Source: JBGTLU01 sp041743935
Lineage (GTDB): Bacteria; Bacteroidota; Bacteroidia; Sphingobacteriales; Sphingobacteriaceae
Direction: 5' to 3'
Length of the DNA stretch: 20,248 nt
Assembly (NCBI GenBank): GCA_041743935.1
Contig: JBGTLU010000052.1
Span: forward strand, 1-20,248
Shown: positions 13,531 to 20,248 of the stretch, piece by piece
How the letters are laid out: every line of letters begins with the position of its first letter
Numbering within the stretch: position 1 is the first letter of the stretch
The notes under the pieces: model-generated
What the model was told of the DNA's origin: nothing
What the model saw: the letters and a program-made list of their open reading frames with translations, nothing else
The model's database searches: none
Made by a program: the position numbers and the translations under genes

Positions 13531-14433
13531 ATGAATGGATTAATGCCCCTTAAAAAGGGAGATACGGTTGGTATTTTAAGTACAGCCCGCGCTATTTCGG
13601 CAGAACAACTGCAAGAAAGCATCGCTCTTTTACAAAATTGGGGTTTGCGAGTGGTTTTAGGAGAAACCATAGGTGCAGTAGAAAATCAGTATGCTGGCTC
13701 GGATGCTTTACGTGCCAAAAATTTTCAGGATTTTTTAGATGACGATAACATTAAAGCCATTCTATGTGCACGAGGCGGTTACGGAACCGTCCGTATTATC
13801 GATAAAATAGATTTTACATCCTTCCAAAATAAACCTAAGTGGATAATTGGATTTAGCGATATTACCGTTCTACACAGCCACATTAATACCCATTGCGGAA
13901 TTCCTACCATCCATTCTATCATGTCCAGTGTGTTGGAGAGTGCATCGCCCGAAGCCATTACAACCTTGCACGATGCCTTGTTTGGCAAGCCTATGAATTT
14001 CCACTATTCTACCGATTTCCCTTTGTTCAGATCCGGAACAGCAGAAGGAGTTTTGGTGGGAGGAAATTTATCTCTGTTACACACCTTAAATAATACCCCC
14101 TCCGACCTAGATACTAAGAATGCCATTTTGTTTTTGGAGGATTTAGATGAATACCTATACCATGTAGATAGAATGATGCTAAACCTAAAGCGTTCGGGGA
14201 AATTAGAAGCCTTAAAAGCATTGATCATTGGCGGATTTTCTGACATGCGCGATAACGAAGTGCCCTTTGGAAAAACGGCCGAAGAAATCATTTGGGAACA
14301 CGTTGCCGAATACGATTATCCAGTTTGTTTTAACTTCCCTGCCGGACATATAGCAGATAACCGCGCATTGGTTTTAGGACAAAAAGCAAGGTTGAGTGTG
14401 CAAAAAGATAGAGTTGAGTTGGTTGGGAGGTAG
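13531..14433 (+). CDS. LD-carboxypeptidase, peptidase family S66
   Basis: This is a 300-residue protein from the ATG at 13531; a TTG at 13504 in the same frame lies in the likely promoter, and an ATG at 13543 would be an alternative. S66 enzymes cut the bond between the meso-diamino acid and the terminal D-Ala of muropeptide tetrapeptides during cell-wall recycling in the cytoplasm. The catalytic triad is visible: S109 in IIGFSDIT, E203 in LFLEDLDEY and H273 in FPAGHIADN. Other family marks are LKKGDTVGILSTA near the start, ARGGYGTVRI (80-89) and GVLVGGNLSLL (173-183). No signal peptide is present, consistent with a cytoplasmic recycling enzyme. Some S66 members act on microcin or other substrates, so the exact role is not certain. 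It converges with the ABC exporter gene, 7 bases apart. Confidence 0.92.
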   Translation: MNGLMPLKKGDTVGILSTARAISAEQLQESIALLQNWGLRVVLGETIGAVENQYAGSDALRAKNFQDFLDDDNIKAILCARGGYGTVRIIDKIDFTSFQNKPKWIIGFSDITVLHSHINTHCGIPTIHSIMSSVLESASPEAITTLHDALFGKPMNFHYSTDFPLFRSGTAEGVLVGGNLSLLHTLNNTPSDLDTKNAILFLEDLDEYLYHVDRMMLNLKRSGKLEALKALIIGGFSDMRDNEVPFGKTAEEIIWEHVAEYDYPVCFNFPAGHIADNRALVLGQKARLSVQKDRVELVGR

Positions 14434-14440
14434 GGATCCC

Positions 14441-16267
14441 TCAATCAAAAGCCTGCAAATCGCAGAGTTTTTTATAGGTTCCGTTTAGCGTTAGAAGTTG
14501 GCTGTGTGTGCCTCTTTCTATGATTCTGCCTTTATCCATTACTACAATTTCATCGGCATGTTGTATGGTACTTAGGCGGTGAGCAATAATTAAAGCCGTG
14601 CGGTTTTGCATCAATTTAAATAAGGCATCCTGCACCAAGCGTTCGCTTTCGGTATCTAAAGCCGAAGTTGCTTCATCCAATATTAAAATAGACGGATTTT
14701 TAAGCACGGCACGCGCAATGGCAATGCGTTGTTTTTGTCCACCCGATAATTTTCCGCCTCGGTCGCCAATGTTGGTTTCATATCCTTGCGGAAGCTGACT
14801 AATAAACTCGTGTGCATTTGCAATTTTTGCGGCTTTCATCACGCTTTCGGGCGTGGCATGTGGGGTGCTAAATGCAATATTTTGGTAAACAGAATCATTA
14901 AACAAGATAGATTCTTGCGTTACGATTCCCATGAGAGCAATCAAATCGGCATGTTTTACCTCTCTAATATCTACCCCATCTATATAAATTCCTCCACCAG
15001 AAACGTCATAAAATCGGGGCAATAAATCGGCTAAAGTAGATTTACCAGCACCAGATTGACCCACTAAAGCAATGGTTTTTCCTTTCGGGATGCGAAGGTT
15101 TACTTCTTGTAGTACTGGTTCGTTTCCGTATTGGAACGACACGTTCTTAAATACTATCTCCTCTTTAAATGCGGTAATACTGCTTGCATTGGAGCGGTCC
15201 AAAATCTCTTCTTTTTGGTCGATAATTTCGAAAATGCGTTCGCCAGAAATTAAACCCCTTTGTATGTTAGTGATGGCGGTAGAAATATTTTTTGCCGGCA
15301 CCAAAATTTGCGAGTATAAAATGATGTAGGTGATAAACTGGCTGGCACTCAACTCCGATTGGTTGGTTAAAACCATTGTGCCACCATACAACAAAACACC
15401 AACCACCACCGAAATTCCCAAGAATTCAGATATTGGCGAAGCCAATTCTCTTCGGTTCCACATGCGTTTCAGAACGCTACGGTATTTTTCGTTTTCTTCG
15501 CCAAACTTATCGTTTACAAATTTTTGGGCATTAAATGCTTTTATAATCCTGGCACCCGATAGTGTTTCTTCAATGATGCTTAAACTGCTGCCCAACAAAC
15601 CTTGCACAATGCCGGCATCTTTGCGTAATTTTTTGGTTATTCTGCTGATGATTAAGGCAGATATTGGCAACACGATAAGTGTAAAAAATGTAAGCTTTGC
15701 CGATAGGATAAATAGAAAAACGATGTAGCCAATAATCATTAGGGGCTCCCTGAAAACCACCTGAACGGTACTTACCACCGAAGTTTCAATCTCATTTACA
15801 TCATTGGTAAGGTTGGATAATATATCTCCTTTTTTGCGAGTATTGAAATAGCCCAAATGCAAACGACTAATTTTTTCGAACAAGGTTTTTCGGATATTAC
15901 GCACTACATAACTGCGCATAGAACTTAAAACCCGTTGAGAGAAGTAGCGGAATATGTTGGCCAGAAAAACCGAAATCAGAATTAATACACATACAAACTG
16001 CAAAGCTCCAATGCGACCGTATTCTGCAGCTATAGAACTGAATTGGTAGTTAAACGTATCTTTTAAATACGTTAACGTGGGTGTAAATTCAGGTTTGGCT
16101 ATGGGAATGATGCTTTCGGATGTATTAAACAACACATCTAAAAGCGGGATCATCAACGAAAAATTGAGCAAACCAAATATCACTGCTAGCAACGCTAAAA
16201 CAATATAGCGAGGCAAAAACTTGCTGTAGGGCTTGGCAAAGGCTAATAACCTGAAATAGGTTTTCAT
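14441..16267 (-). CDS. MsbA-like ABC exporter (fused permease and ATPase)
   Basis: This is a 608-residue protein from the ATG at 16267; an upstream TTG at 16276 adds three residues and is unlikely. The N-terminal half (about 15-335) is a six-helix exporter domain with coupling-helix sequence (LHLGYFNTRKKGDILSNLTN). The ATPase half has Walker A GQSGAGKS (403-410), Q-loop Q451, signature LSGGQ (507-511), Walker B ILILDE (527-532), D-loop SALD and H563. All catalytic residues are intact, so a homodimer with two active sites is expected. The best family match in Bacteroidota is the lipid A/lipid flippase MsbA type, but multidrug and peptide exporters look alike and the substrate cannot be read. 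It is divergent from a glycosyltransferase gene, which fits a lipid or glycan export theme (inference). Confidence 0.92.
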   Translation of the reverse strand: MKTYFRLLAFAKPYSKFLPRYIVLALLAVIFGLLNFSLMIPLLDVLFNTSESIIPIAKPEFTPTLTYLKDTFNYQFSSIAAEYGRIGALQFVCVLILISVFLANIFRYFSQRVLSSMRSYVVRNIRKTLFEKISRLHLGYFNTRKKGDILSNLTNDVNEIETSVVSTVQVVFREPLMIIGYIVFLFILSAKLTFFTLIVLPISALIISRITKKLRKDAGIVQGLLGSSLSIIEETLSGARIIKAFNAQKFVNDKFGEENEKYRSVLKRMWNRRELASPISEFLGISVVVGVLLYGGTMVLTNQSELSASQFITYIILYSQILVPAKNISTAITNIQRGLISGERIFEIIDQKEEILDRSNASSITAFKEEIVFKNVSFQYGNEPVLQEVNLRIPKGKTIALVGQSGAGKSTLADLLPRFYDVSGGGIYIDGVDIREVKHADLIALMGIVTQESILFNDSVYQNIAFSTPHATPESVMKAAKIANAHEFISQLPQGYETNIGDRGGKLSGGQKQRIAIARAVLKNPSILILDEATSALDTESERLVQDALFKLMQNRTALIIAHRLSTIQHADEIVVMDKGRIIERGTHSQLLTLNGTYKKLCDLQAFD

Positions 16268-16301
16268 CGCACGCAAGTTATCATTTTTTTACTTGAATTA
16301 T

Positions 16302-16309
16302 TACCTTTG
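16302..16309 (+). promoter_or_regulatory. Likely -7 box for the glycosyltransferase-rbfA operon
   Basis: TACCTTTG is a full match to TAnnTTTG, 17 bases before the ATG at 16327. No TTG/TTTG was found at the expected -33 distance, so strength is unclear. The gap to the divergent ABC gene is only 59 bases, so the two promoters must be close or overlap. Confidence 0.5.
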
Positions 16310-16326
16310 GTAGAAGCCCAACTATC

Positions 16327-17148
16327 ATGATAAGTGTGATTACGGCGGTGCATAACCAATTGGATATGAACCGCATATTTTATGAAAACCTGAAAAAATA
16401 TACCCATCACCCTTTCGAGTTGATTGTAATTGACAACCTCTCTACCGACGGAAGCAGAGAATATTTTAAAAGTGTGGGCGCAAAAGTGATAGAGAATGAT
16501 GCCAATTACTCGTATCCATACACTCAAAATCAAGGAATTATAGTTGCTTCTTTTGATGTTTTTGCTTTTTTAAATAACGATATTATTGTAGCTCCCTCTT
16601 GGGATAAACATTTGTTGGATGCCATGCAAACCAATGGTTTGGATGTAATCACCAGCTGTGGTATTGAGCGATTGGAATCGGAGAGTGTAACCAAAGCAAT
16701 CCGCAGAAAATGGAAAAGAACCAAAAATCCCTTAACTGCATTTGGTATAAATTCCCTCACGCTTAAACTCATGCATTATTTAATGTATGGAAACTGGGAA
16801 GCTTTTTCGGCCAAACGTTTCCGGAATTTTGGTCATTCGGTTATAGAAGGTTTTGTAGGAAATTCGGTGGTTTTTAATAGAAAAGCCTTGGATGTATTAG
16901 GCTTTTGGGACGAAAGAATACAGGCAGCAGATTTCGATTTATACGTTAGAAGCAAAAAACGCAACCTAGAAGTTGGCGATATAAAACCATGTCATATTGC
17001 CTTGGGCGTGTTTAATCATCATTACATTCGTATTACAGAGAAATCATCTCCACCAAAATTTAAAGATGCCAATCGAATGATTAAATTTGAAGAAAAATGG
17101 ACTGCCGAGGAGCTGAACATCTACCTAAAAGATAATATTTTCACCTAA
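16327..17148 (+). CDS. Family 2 glycosyltransferase
   Basis: This is a 273-residue protein with a GT-A fold. It begins MISVITAVHNQ, has the nucleotide-binding acidic pair around D36 (IVIDNLSTDGS), the metal-binding FLNNDI (81-86, taking the DXD role) and a C-terminal acceptor region with GFWDERIQAADFDLYVR, in which the acidic cluster resembles the catalytic base region. GT2 enzymes transfer sugars from nucleotide-sugar donors to glycans, lipids or proteins; the donor and acceptor cannot be told. No signal peptide or membrane segment is present, so it is cytoplasmic or peripheral. It opens an operon with rbfA (14 bases downstream) and is divergent from an MsbA-like exporter. Confidence 0.88.
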   Translation: MISVITAVHNQLDMNRIFYENLKKYTHHPFELIVIDNLSTDGSREYFKSVGAKVIENDANYSYPYTQNQGIIVASFDVFAFLNNDIIVAPSWDKHLLDAMQTNGLDVITSCGIERLESESVTKAIRRKWKRTKNPLTAFGINSLTLKLMHYLMYGNWEAFSAKRFRNFGHSVIEGFVGNSVVFNRKALDVLGFWDERIQAADFDLYVRSKKRNLEVGDIKPCHIALGVFNHHYIRITEKSSPPKFKDANRMIKFEEKWTAEELNIYLKDNIFT

Positions 17149-17162
17149 ATTAAGAGGATAAC

Positions 17163-17522
17163 ATGGAAAGTAAACGACAACAAAAATTTGCAAGGGTAAT
17201 ACAAAAAGATTTAGGTGAATTGTTTCAGCGCGAGAGCAATAATTTACTACCCAATGTTTTCATTACCATTACTAAAATAAGAGTAACTCCAGATTTGGCG
17301 ATGGCCAGAATTTATCTGAGTTTTTATAATACCAATAATCCGGCGCTGGCACTGAGCGAAATCCGCAATCAAACTCGTGAAATACGATATAAATTAGGTC
17401 AACGCATAAAAGACCAAGTAAGGGTTATCCCAGAATTAGAGTTTTTTATCGACGATACCAGCGATTATGTTTCGCGTATGGATGAATTATTTGACCGCAT
17501 AAAAAAAGACGATAATAACTAA
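17163..17522 (+). CDS. rbfA: 30S ribosome-binding factor RbfA
   Basis: This is a 119-residue protein of normal length. The family pattern is clear: RQQKFARVIQKDLGELFQRE at residues 4-23, then ITITKIRVTPDLAMARIYLS containing the KH-type turn, LGQRIKDQVRVIPELEF and the DDTSDYVSRMDELFDRI tail. RbfA binds the 30S subunit near the 16S 5' helix and promotes its maturation, with a known role in cold adaptation. Upstream, AGAGGA at 17153-17158 looks like a Shine-Dalgarno sequence but lies only 4 bases before the ATG, closer than ideal and unusual for this phylum. The last base of its TAA stop is the first base of the next ATG, so translation of the PAQR gene is probably coupled. Confidence 0.95.
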   Translation: MESKRQQKFARVIQKDLGELFQRESNNLLPNVFITITKIRVTPDLAMARIYLSFYNTNNPALALSEIRNQTREIRYKLGQRIKDQVRVIPELEFFIDDTSDYVSRMDELFDRIKKDDNN

Positions 17523-18160
17523 TGACCCGAATGTATATTCGAGAACCGGACAACTTTTACACGCACTTCATTCCGGCTTTAATTAGCATTCCTGCCATGT
17601 TTTTGCTCATGCGAAATGCCAATTCGGATGCAATATTTGTTGCCTGTTTGGTATACGGATTAGGCGCAATCGCTTTGTTTTTTATCAGTTCCTTGTACCA
17701 TGCCATTCCAAAAACCGAAACGGCTATTGCAAAATGGCAAAAAGCAGATCATGCAAGTATTTATGTGATGATTGCTGGCACTTACACCCCTGCCATTGTG
17801 GTTTTACTTAGTGGTTGGGTACAGTTAGGTTTTCTTATCGGAATTTGGGTAGTTGCTGCCATTGGTGTAGCCAGAAAAGTATTTTTTAAAGTAAAGAAAC
17901 GATCTCTACTCTCTACCATGAGTTATATTTTTATGGGCTGCTCGGTGTTTTTTGTCATCGACGAGTTGTATAGAAATTTACCCATTGAGGCGTTGTATTG
18001 GCTCTTGGGCGGTGGTGTGTTTTACATTGGCGGCACCTATTTTTATCAGGCAAATAAGCCTTTTATTTCGGGCGTTTTTGGATTTCATGCCATTTGGCAT
18101 TTGTGTGTTTTTGGTGGAGCTCTTTGCCATTATATTTTTATTTATAACTATTTGGTTTAA
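17522..18160 (+). CDS. Hemolysin III / PAQR family membrane protein
   Basis: This is a 212-residue protein with seven predicted membrane segments. The PAQR zinc-site residues are visible: S57 and H60 (SSLYH), D76 (KADHASIYVMIAGTYTP) and H189 and H193 (GFHAIWHL). These form a metal-dependent hydrolase-like site in the adiponectin-receptor superfamily. Bacterial members (hemolysin III, YqfA/TrhA) have been linked to membrane homeostasis; true haemolytic activity should not be assumed. The start ATG overlaps the rbfA stop by one base (TAATG). A second ATG nine bases in is possible. It is followed after 5 bases by the M23-type gene, so all four genes from the glycosyltransferase onward look like one transcription unit. 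Confidence 0.9.
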   Translation: MTRMYIREPDNFYTHFIPALISIPAMFLLMRNANSDAIFVACLVYGLGAIALFFISSLYHAIPKTETAIAKWQKADHASIYVMIAGTYTPAIVVLLSGWVQLGFLIGIWVVAAIGVARKVFFKVKKRSLLSTMSYIFMGCSVFFVIDELYRNLPIEALYWLLGGGVFYIGGTYFYQANKPFISGVFGFHAIWHLCVFGGALCHYIFIYNYLV

Positions 18161-18165
18161 TTGAT

Positions 18166-18849
18166 ATGAATTCGCAGGTTTTGAATGAATTATTGATAAA
18201 ACACCGTGCTGATTTTGCTTCGGTAGTACCTTATGATGAGCGTAATGACAAGATTTTTGAATTTGATTTTACCGCCTCCAATCCGGATTTAATTCATTTA
18301 GATCTTACTAATACTATTGCTTTTGCAGATTACATAACACAGGTTTTACAAGAGAATAATGCACTTTACGGCGTTGGTGGATATTTAGAACATCGGGTAT
18401 TGTATTCCCGAAGTTCGCATTTTGATACCATAGAAGAACCTCGCCGTTTGCATTTAGGAGTAGATATTTGGGGCGATGTTCATACTCCCATTTTTGCACC
18501 TATGGATGCTGTGGTACACAGCTTTTCCTTTAACAATAATTTTGGTGATTACGGGCATACCATCATCCTCCAACATCAACTAGAAAATAAAACCTTTTAC
18601 ACCCTTTACGGACATTTAAGCAAAGAATCTACCCTTGAATTAGAGGTTGGTATTAAAATAGCAAAGGGACAACACCTTGCAGATTTTGGCAACATAGAAG
18701 ACAACGGATCTTGGCCACCGCATTTACATTTTCAAATCATGACGAATATGTTGGGTAATGCCGGGGATTTTCCGGGTGTAGGCAAATTCTCTGAACGAGA
18801 GTATTGGGCAAGCATTTGTGCCGATGCAAATTTAATGTTGCCTTTTTAA
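18166..18849 (+). CDS. Leaderless M23-type metallopeptidase-like protein
   Basis: This is a 227-residue protein with the full LAS/M23 zinc-peptidase motif set: H96 and D100 (LHLGVDIW), H150 (TLYGHLS) and H186/H188 (WPPHLHFQI). Known M23 enzymes cut peptidoglycan cross-bridges outside the cytoplasm, but this one has no signal peptide or membrane segment. From memory, the closest pattern is the middle domain of the three-part fusions of aminoglycoside-phosphotransferase-like, M23 and class III aminotransferase domains, which share WPPHLHFQI, the DFPG segment and the ending near DANLML. Those fusions are cytoplasmic and linked to amine or phospholipid-headgroup metabolism rather than wall lysis. 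Neither partner domain is in this window. A cytoplasmic non-lytic role is therefore more likely than wall hydrolysis (inference). The stop is 7 bases from the convergent TPR gene. Confidence 0.85.
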   Translation: MNSQVLNELLIKHRADFASVVPYDERNDKIFEFDFTASNPDLIHLDLTNTIAFADYITQVLQENNALYGVGGYLEHRVLYSRSSHFDTIEEPRRLHLGVDIWGDVHTPIFAPMDAVVHSFSFNNNFGDYGHTIILQHQLENKTFYTLYGHLSKESTLELEVGIKIAKGQHLADFGNIEDNGSWPPHLHFQIMTNMLGNAGDFPGVGKFSEREYWASICADANLMLPF

Positions 18850-18856
18850 GCGCTTT

Positions 18857-20248
18857 TTACAACTTCTCCAACATCGCTTCCACTGCATTTCCCGGCGCAA
18901 TTTCTTGTCGGTATAAAAACTCGGTGAGCTGGGCTATTTCGGCAAATTTGTTTTGACGCTTGTACAATCGTAATAATGCAAATGCTGCTTCGTATTGGTA
19001 TGAATGTAAGTTTAGCACTTCTTGATAAAGCTGTATAGCACCTGGCAAATCTAAATTTGCTTCCAAAACTTTAGCTTTTGTAAGTCTGTATTCTATTTTC
19101 CCAGCTTTGTCTTTAGGTTCGGTTTGGGTTAAGAACATTTGATTTGCTTTTTCTACTTCGCCAGCATCTGCCAAAACTCTAATTAATCTGAGGGTATTTG
19201 CACCGGCACTTCTTCCATCTAAAAACGATTGATAATATTTTTTAGCAGAATCGGGCGCATTCATTTTCACATAATATTCTGCAATTCGGATATCGTAATC
19301 ACTTCGGGGAGTACCGGCTGCTTGTAAGATTTTTTGCACGCTTAGTAATTCATCTACCGCAAAAGAATAAAAACCACTTCCGGCTAAAGCATCCGCATAT
19401 AAACCGCGCATCCAATAGTTTTGGGGTTTTTGCTTTACCAAATTCCCTAATACCTCCAACGGACGTTTATGTCCTAACACCGCACGGGAGTATGTAGCAA
19501 TGGCCACCAGTTCATCTCGCCTGTCGCGCAGGTAGGTAGAAACATCCGGCGCGTTCTGGTTGTACTCAAAGCCTACTTCAATTGCCTTCACGGTCATGGC
19601 ATTGCGGAGGTAAAAATCTTGTAATCTTCTGTACATATCGGCGCGTAAAAGCCAATCGCTTTCTAACGAAATGGCCTGTTTTAGAGCTGCCTCTTGGGCA
19701 AACATAGAGAGAGTTTCATTTACCAAATTGTTTTGGTAAAGTTGTTCTTCCAACTCAGCTTCTGCCAAATAAATGGGGGCATACAAAGGGTTTATCTCAG
19801 TTGCTTTGTTCAGTTTTTGTTTTGCCAAATCGTAGTTTTTATTGGCAGTATGCAAACGAGCATAACTCAAATAGGCAGGCAAATATTTATCATCCCACAC
19901 CAAAGCGGTATCTAAATAATTGATAGCCAATTCTGCATTTCTGCTTCTAATTTGTTCACTTAAGTTGATGTAAACTTGTGCCCAATTGCTTGCCATGGCA
20001 TTTTCATCACCTGCTAATTGTGCTTTTTCTTTGGCTACTAATTGAGATAGAAAAGCAAACATCTCCGGATCTTTTCTTTTTAAATCGGCTGTGGTATTCA
20101 TCGACTTAAAATCCAAAGGATGTACTTTCATTGGCTTAAAAAATGCGGGATACGTTTGAGCGAAATATTCGTGTTCGTTGTTGCGAGAATAGTAATCCAA
20201 GGTTAGGTTTTGCTGCATCGCCTTAAAATACAATTCTCTGATTTTGCG
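18857..20248 (-). CDS. TPR-containing protein, 5' partial, possible zinc-peptidase fusion
   Basis: The frame is open on the minus strand to the window edge (upstream codons read RKIRELYFKAMQQ), so the internal TTG at 20233 is not the start. The first visible residues contain NNEHEYFAQTYPAFF. This resembles the conserved glutamate segment that follows the HExxH site in some gluzincin-type peptidases, and Bacteroidota have large proteins that join such a domain to TPRs. The HExxH itself would lie outside the window, so this is tentative. A region of about 60 residues (HPLDFKSMNTTADLKRKDPE) links to helical TPR-like repeats covering the remaining 350 residues or so (INYLDTALVWDDKYLPAYLS, AKQKLNKATEINPLYAPIYL, AFALLRLYKRQNKFAEIAQL). 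The C-terminus ends in VEAMLEKL with no sorting domain. Location and partners are unknown. Confidence 0.75.
   Translation of the reverse strand, partial: RKIRELYFKAMQQNLTLDYYSRNNEHEYFAQTYPAFFKPMKVHPLDFKSMNTTADLKRKDPEMFAFLSQLVAKEKAQLAGDENAMASNWAQVYINLSEQIRSRNAELAINYLDTALVWDDKYLPAYLSYARLHTANKNYDLAKQKLNKATEINPLYAPIYLAEAELEEQLYQNNLVNETLSMFAQEAALKQAISLESDWLLRADMYRRLQDFYLRNAMTVKAIEVGFEYNQNAPDVSTYLRDRRDELVAIATYSRAVLGHKRPLEVLGNLVKQKPQNYWMRGLYADALAGSGFYSFAVDELLSVQKILQAAGTPRSDYDIRIAEYYVKMNAPDSAKKYYQSFLDGRSAGANTLRLIRVLADAGEVEKANQMFLTQTEPKDKAGKIEYRLTKAKVLEANLDLPGAIQLYQEVLNLHSYQYEAAFALLRLYKRQNKFAEIAQLTEFLYRQEIAPGNAVEAMLEKL

Noticed and set aside
14421..14440. Inverted repeat around GGGATCCC between the LD-carboxypeptidase and ABC exporter stop codons, as a bidirectional terminator.
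   Set aside because: Pairing has a mismatch and a wobble in a short stem and no T tract on either side.
15330..15728. Plus-strand frame of 132 residues antisense to the ABC exporter.
   Set aside because: It reads as reverse-complement of membrane helices, with no family likeness and no start signal.
18848..18855. AAGCGCTT palindrome flanked by T and A runs between the M23-type gene and the TPR gene.
   Set aside because: It is self-complementary with no loop, so it cannot fold as a hairpin of useful length; the gap is only 7 bases.

Overview
The window reads as chromosomal DNA of a member of the Bacteroidota. Several features point there: a C-terminal type IX secretion (T9SS) sorting domain, a TonB-dependent receptor led by a carboxypeptidase-like regulatory domain, promoter boxes of the TAnnTTTG type, almost no Shine-Dalgarno sequences, AT-rich DNA, and a bS16 ribosomal protein with a long acidic tail. 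No tRNA, rRNA, CRISPR array, insertion sequence or phage gene is visible. The gene order looks like stable core genome, with one accessory-looking block at the left end.

Left block (1-5733), all on the plus strand. It holds the 3' end of a DUF4331 protein exported by T9SS, a membrane-anchored TPR protein, a HupE/UreJ-type metal permease, a small histidine-rich exported protein and a TonB-dependent receptor with a histidine-rich plug. The TPR, permease and histidine-rich genes are 0-1 bases apart. A perfect 21-bp tandem duplication sits directly against the receptor start codon. I infer a surface-to-cytoplasm uptake or handling route for a transition metal or metal complex. This is the best candidate here for a poorly described system.

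Translation block (5748-8982). It holds rpsP, rimM, an exported carboxypeptidase-like regulatory domain protein, trmD and rplS. This is the classical rpsP-rimM-trmD-rplS set, but with an unrelated gene inserted between rimM and trmD and a strong terminator between rpsP and rimM. Leaders with good secondary structure precede rpsP, rimM and rplS. The rplS leader has two copies of a 12-nt sequence that can compete for the same partner.

Middle (8990-14433). A Glu/Leu/Phe/Val dehydrogenase-family gene and an MscS-type channel form a tight pair that converges on metG. The metG coding region contains a perfect in-frame palindromic repeat that adds nine codons. Divergent to metG is an S66-family LD-carboxypeptidase.

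Right part (14441-20248). An MsbA-like ABC exporter (minus strand) diverges from a family 2 glycosyltransferase, rbfA, a hemolysin III/PAQR membrane protein and a leaderless M23-type protein. These converge on a TPR protein that is cut by the window edge and seems to be the tail of a larger zinc-peptidase-like protein. In two places (before rpsP and before the dehydrogenase) the promoter of one gene overlaps the terminator hairpin of the gene upstream.
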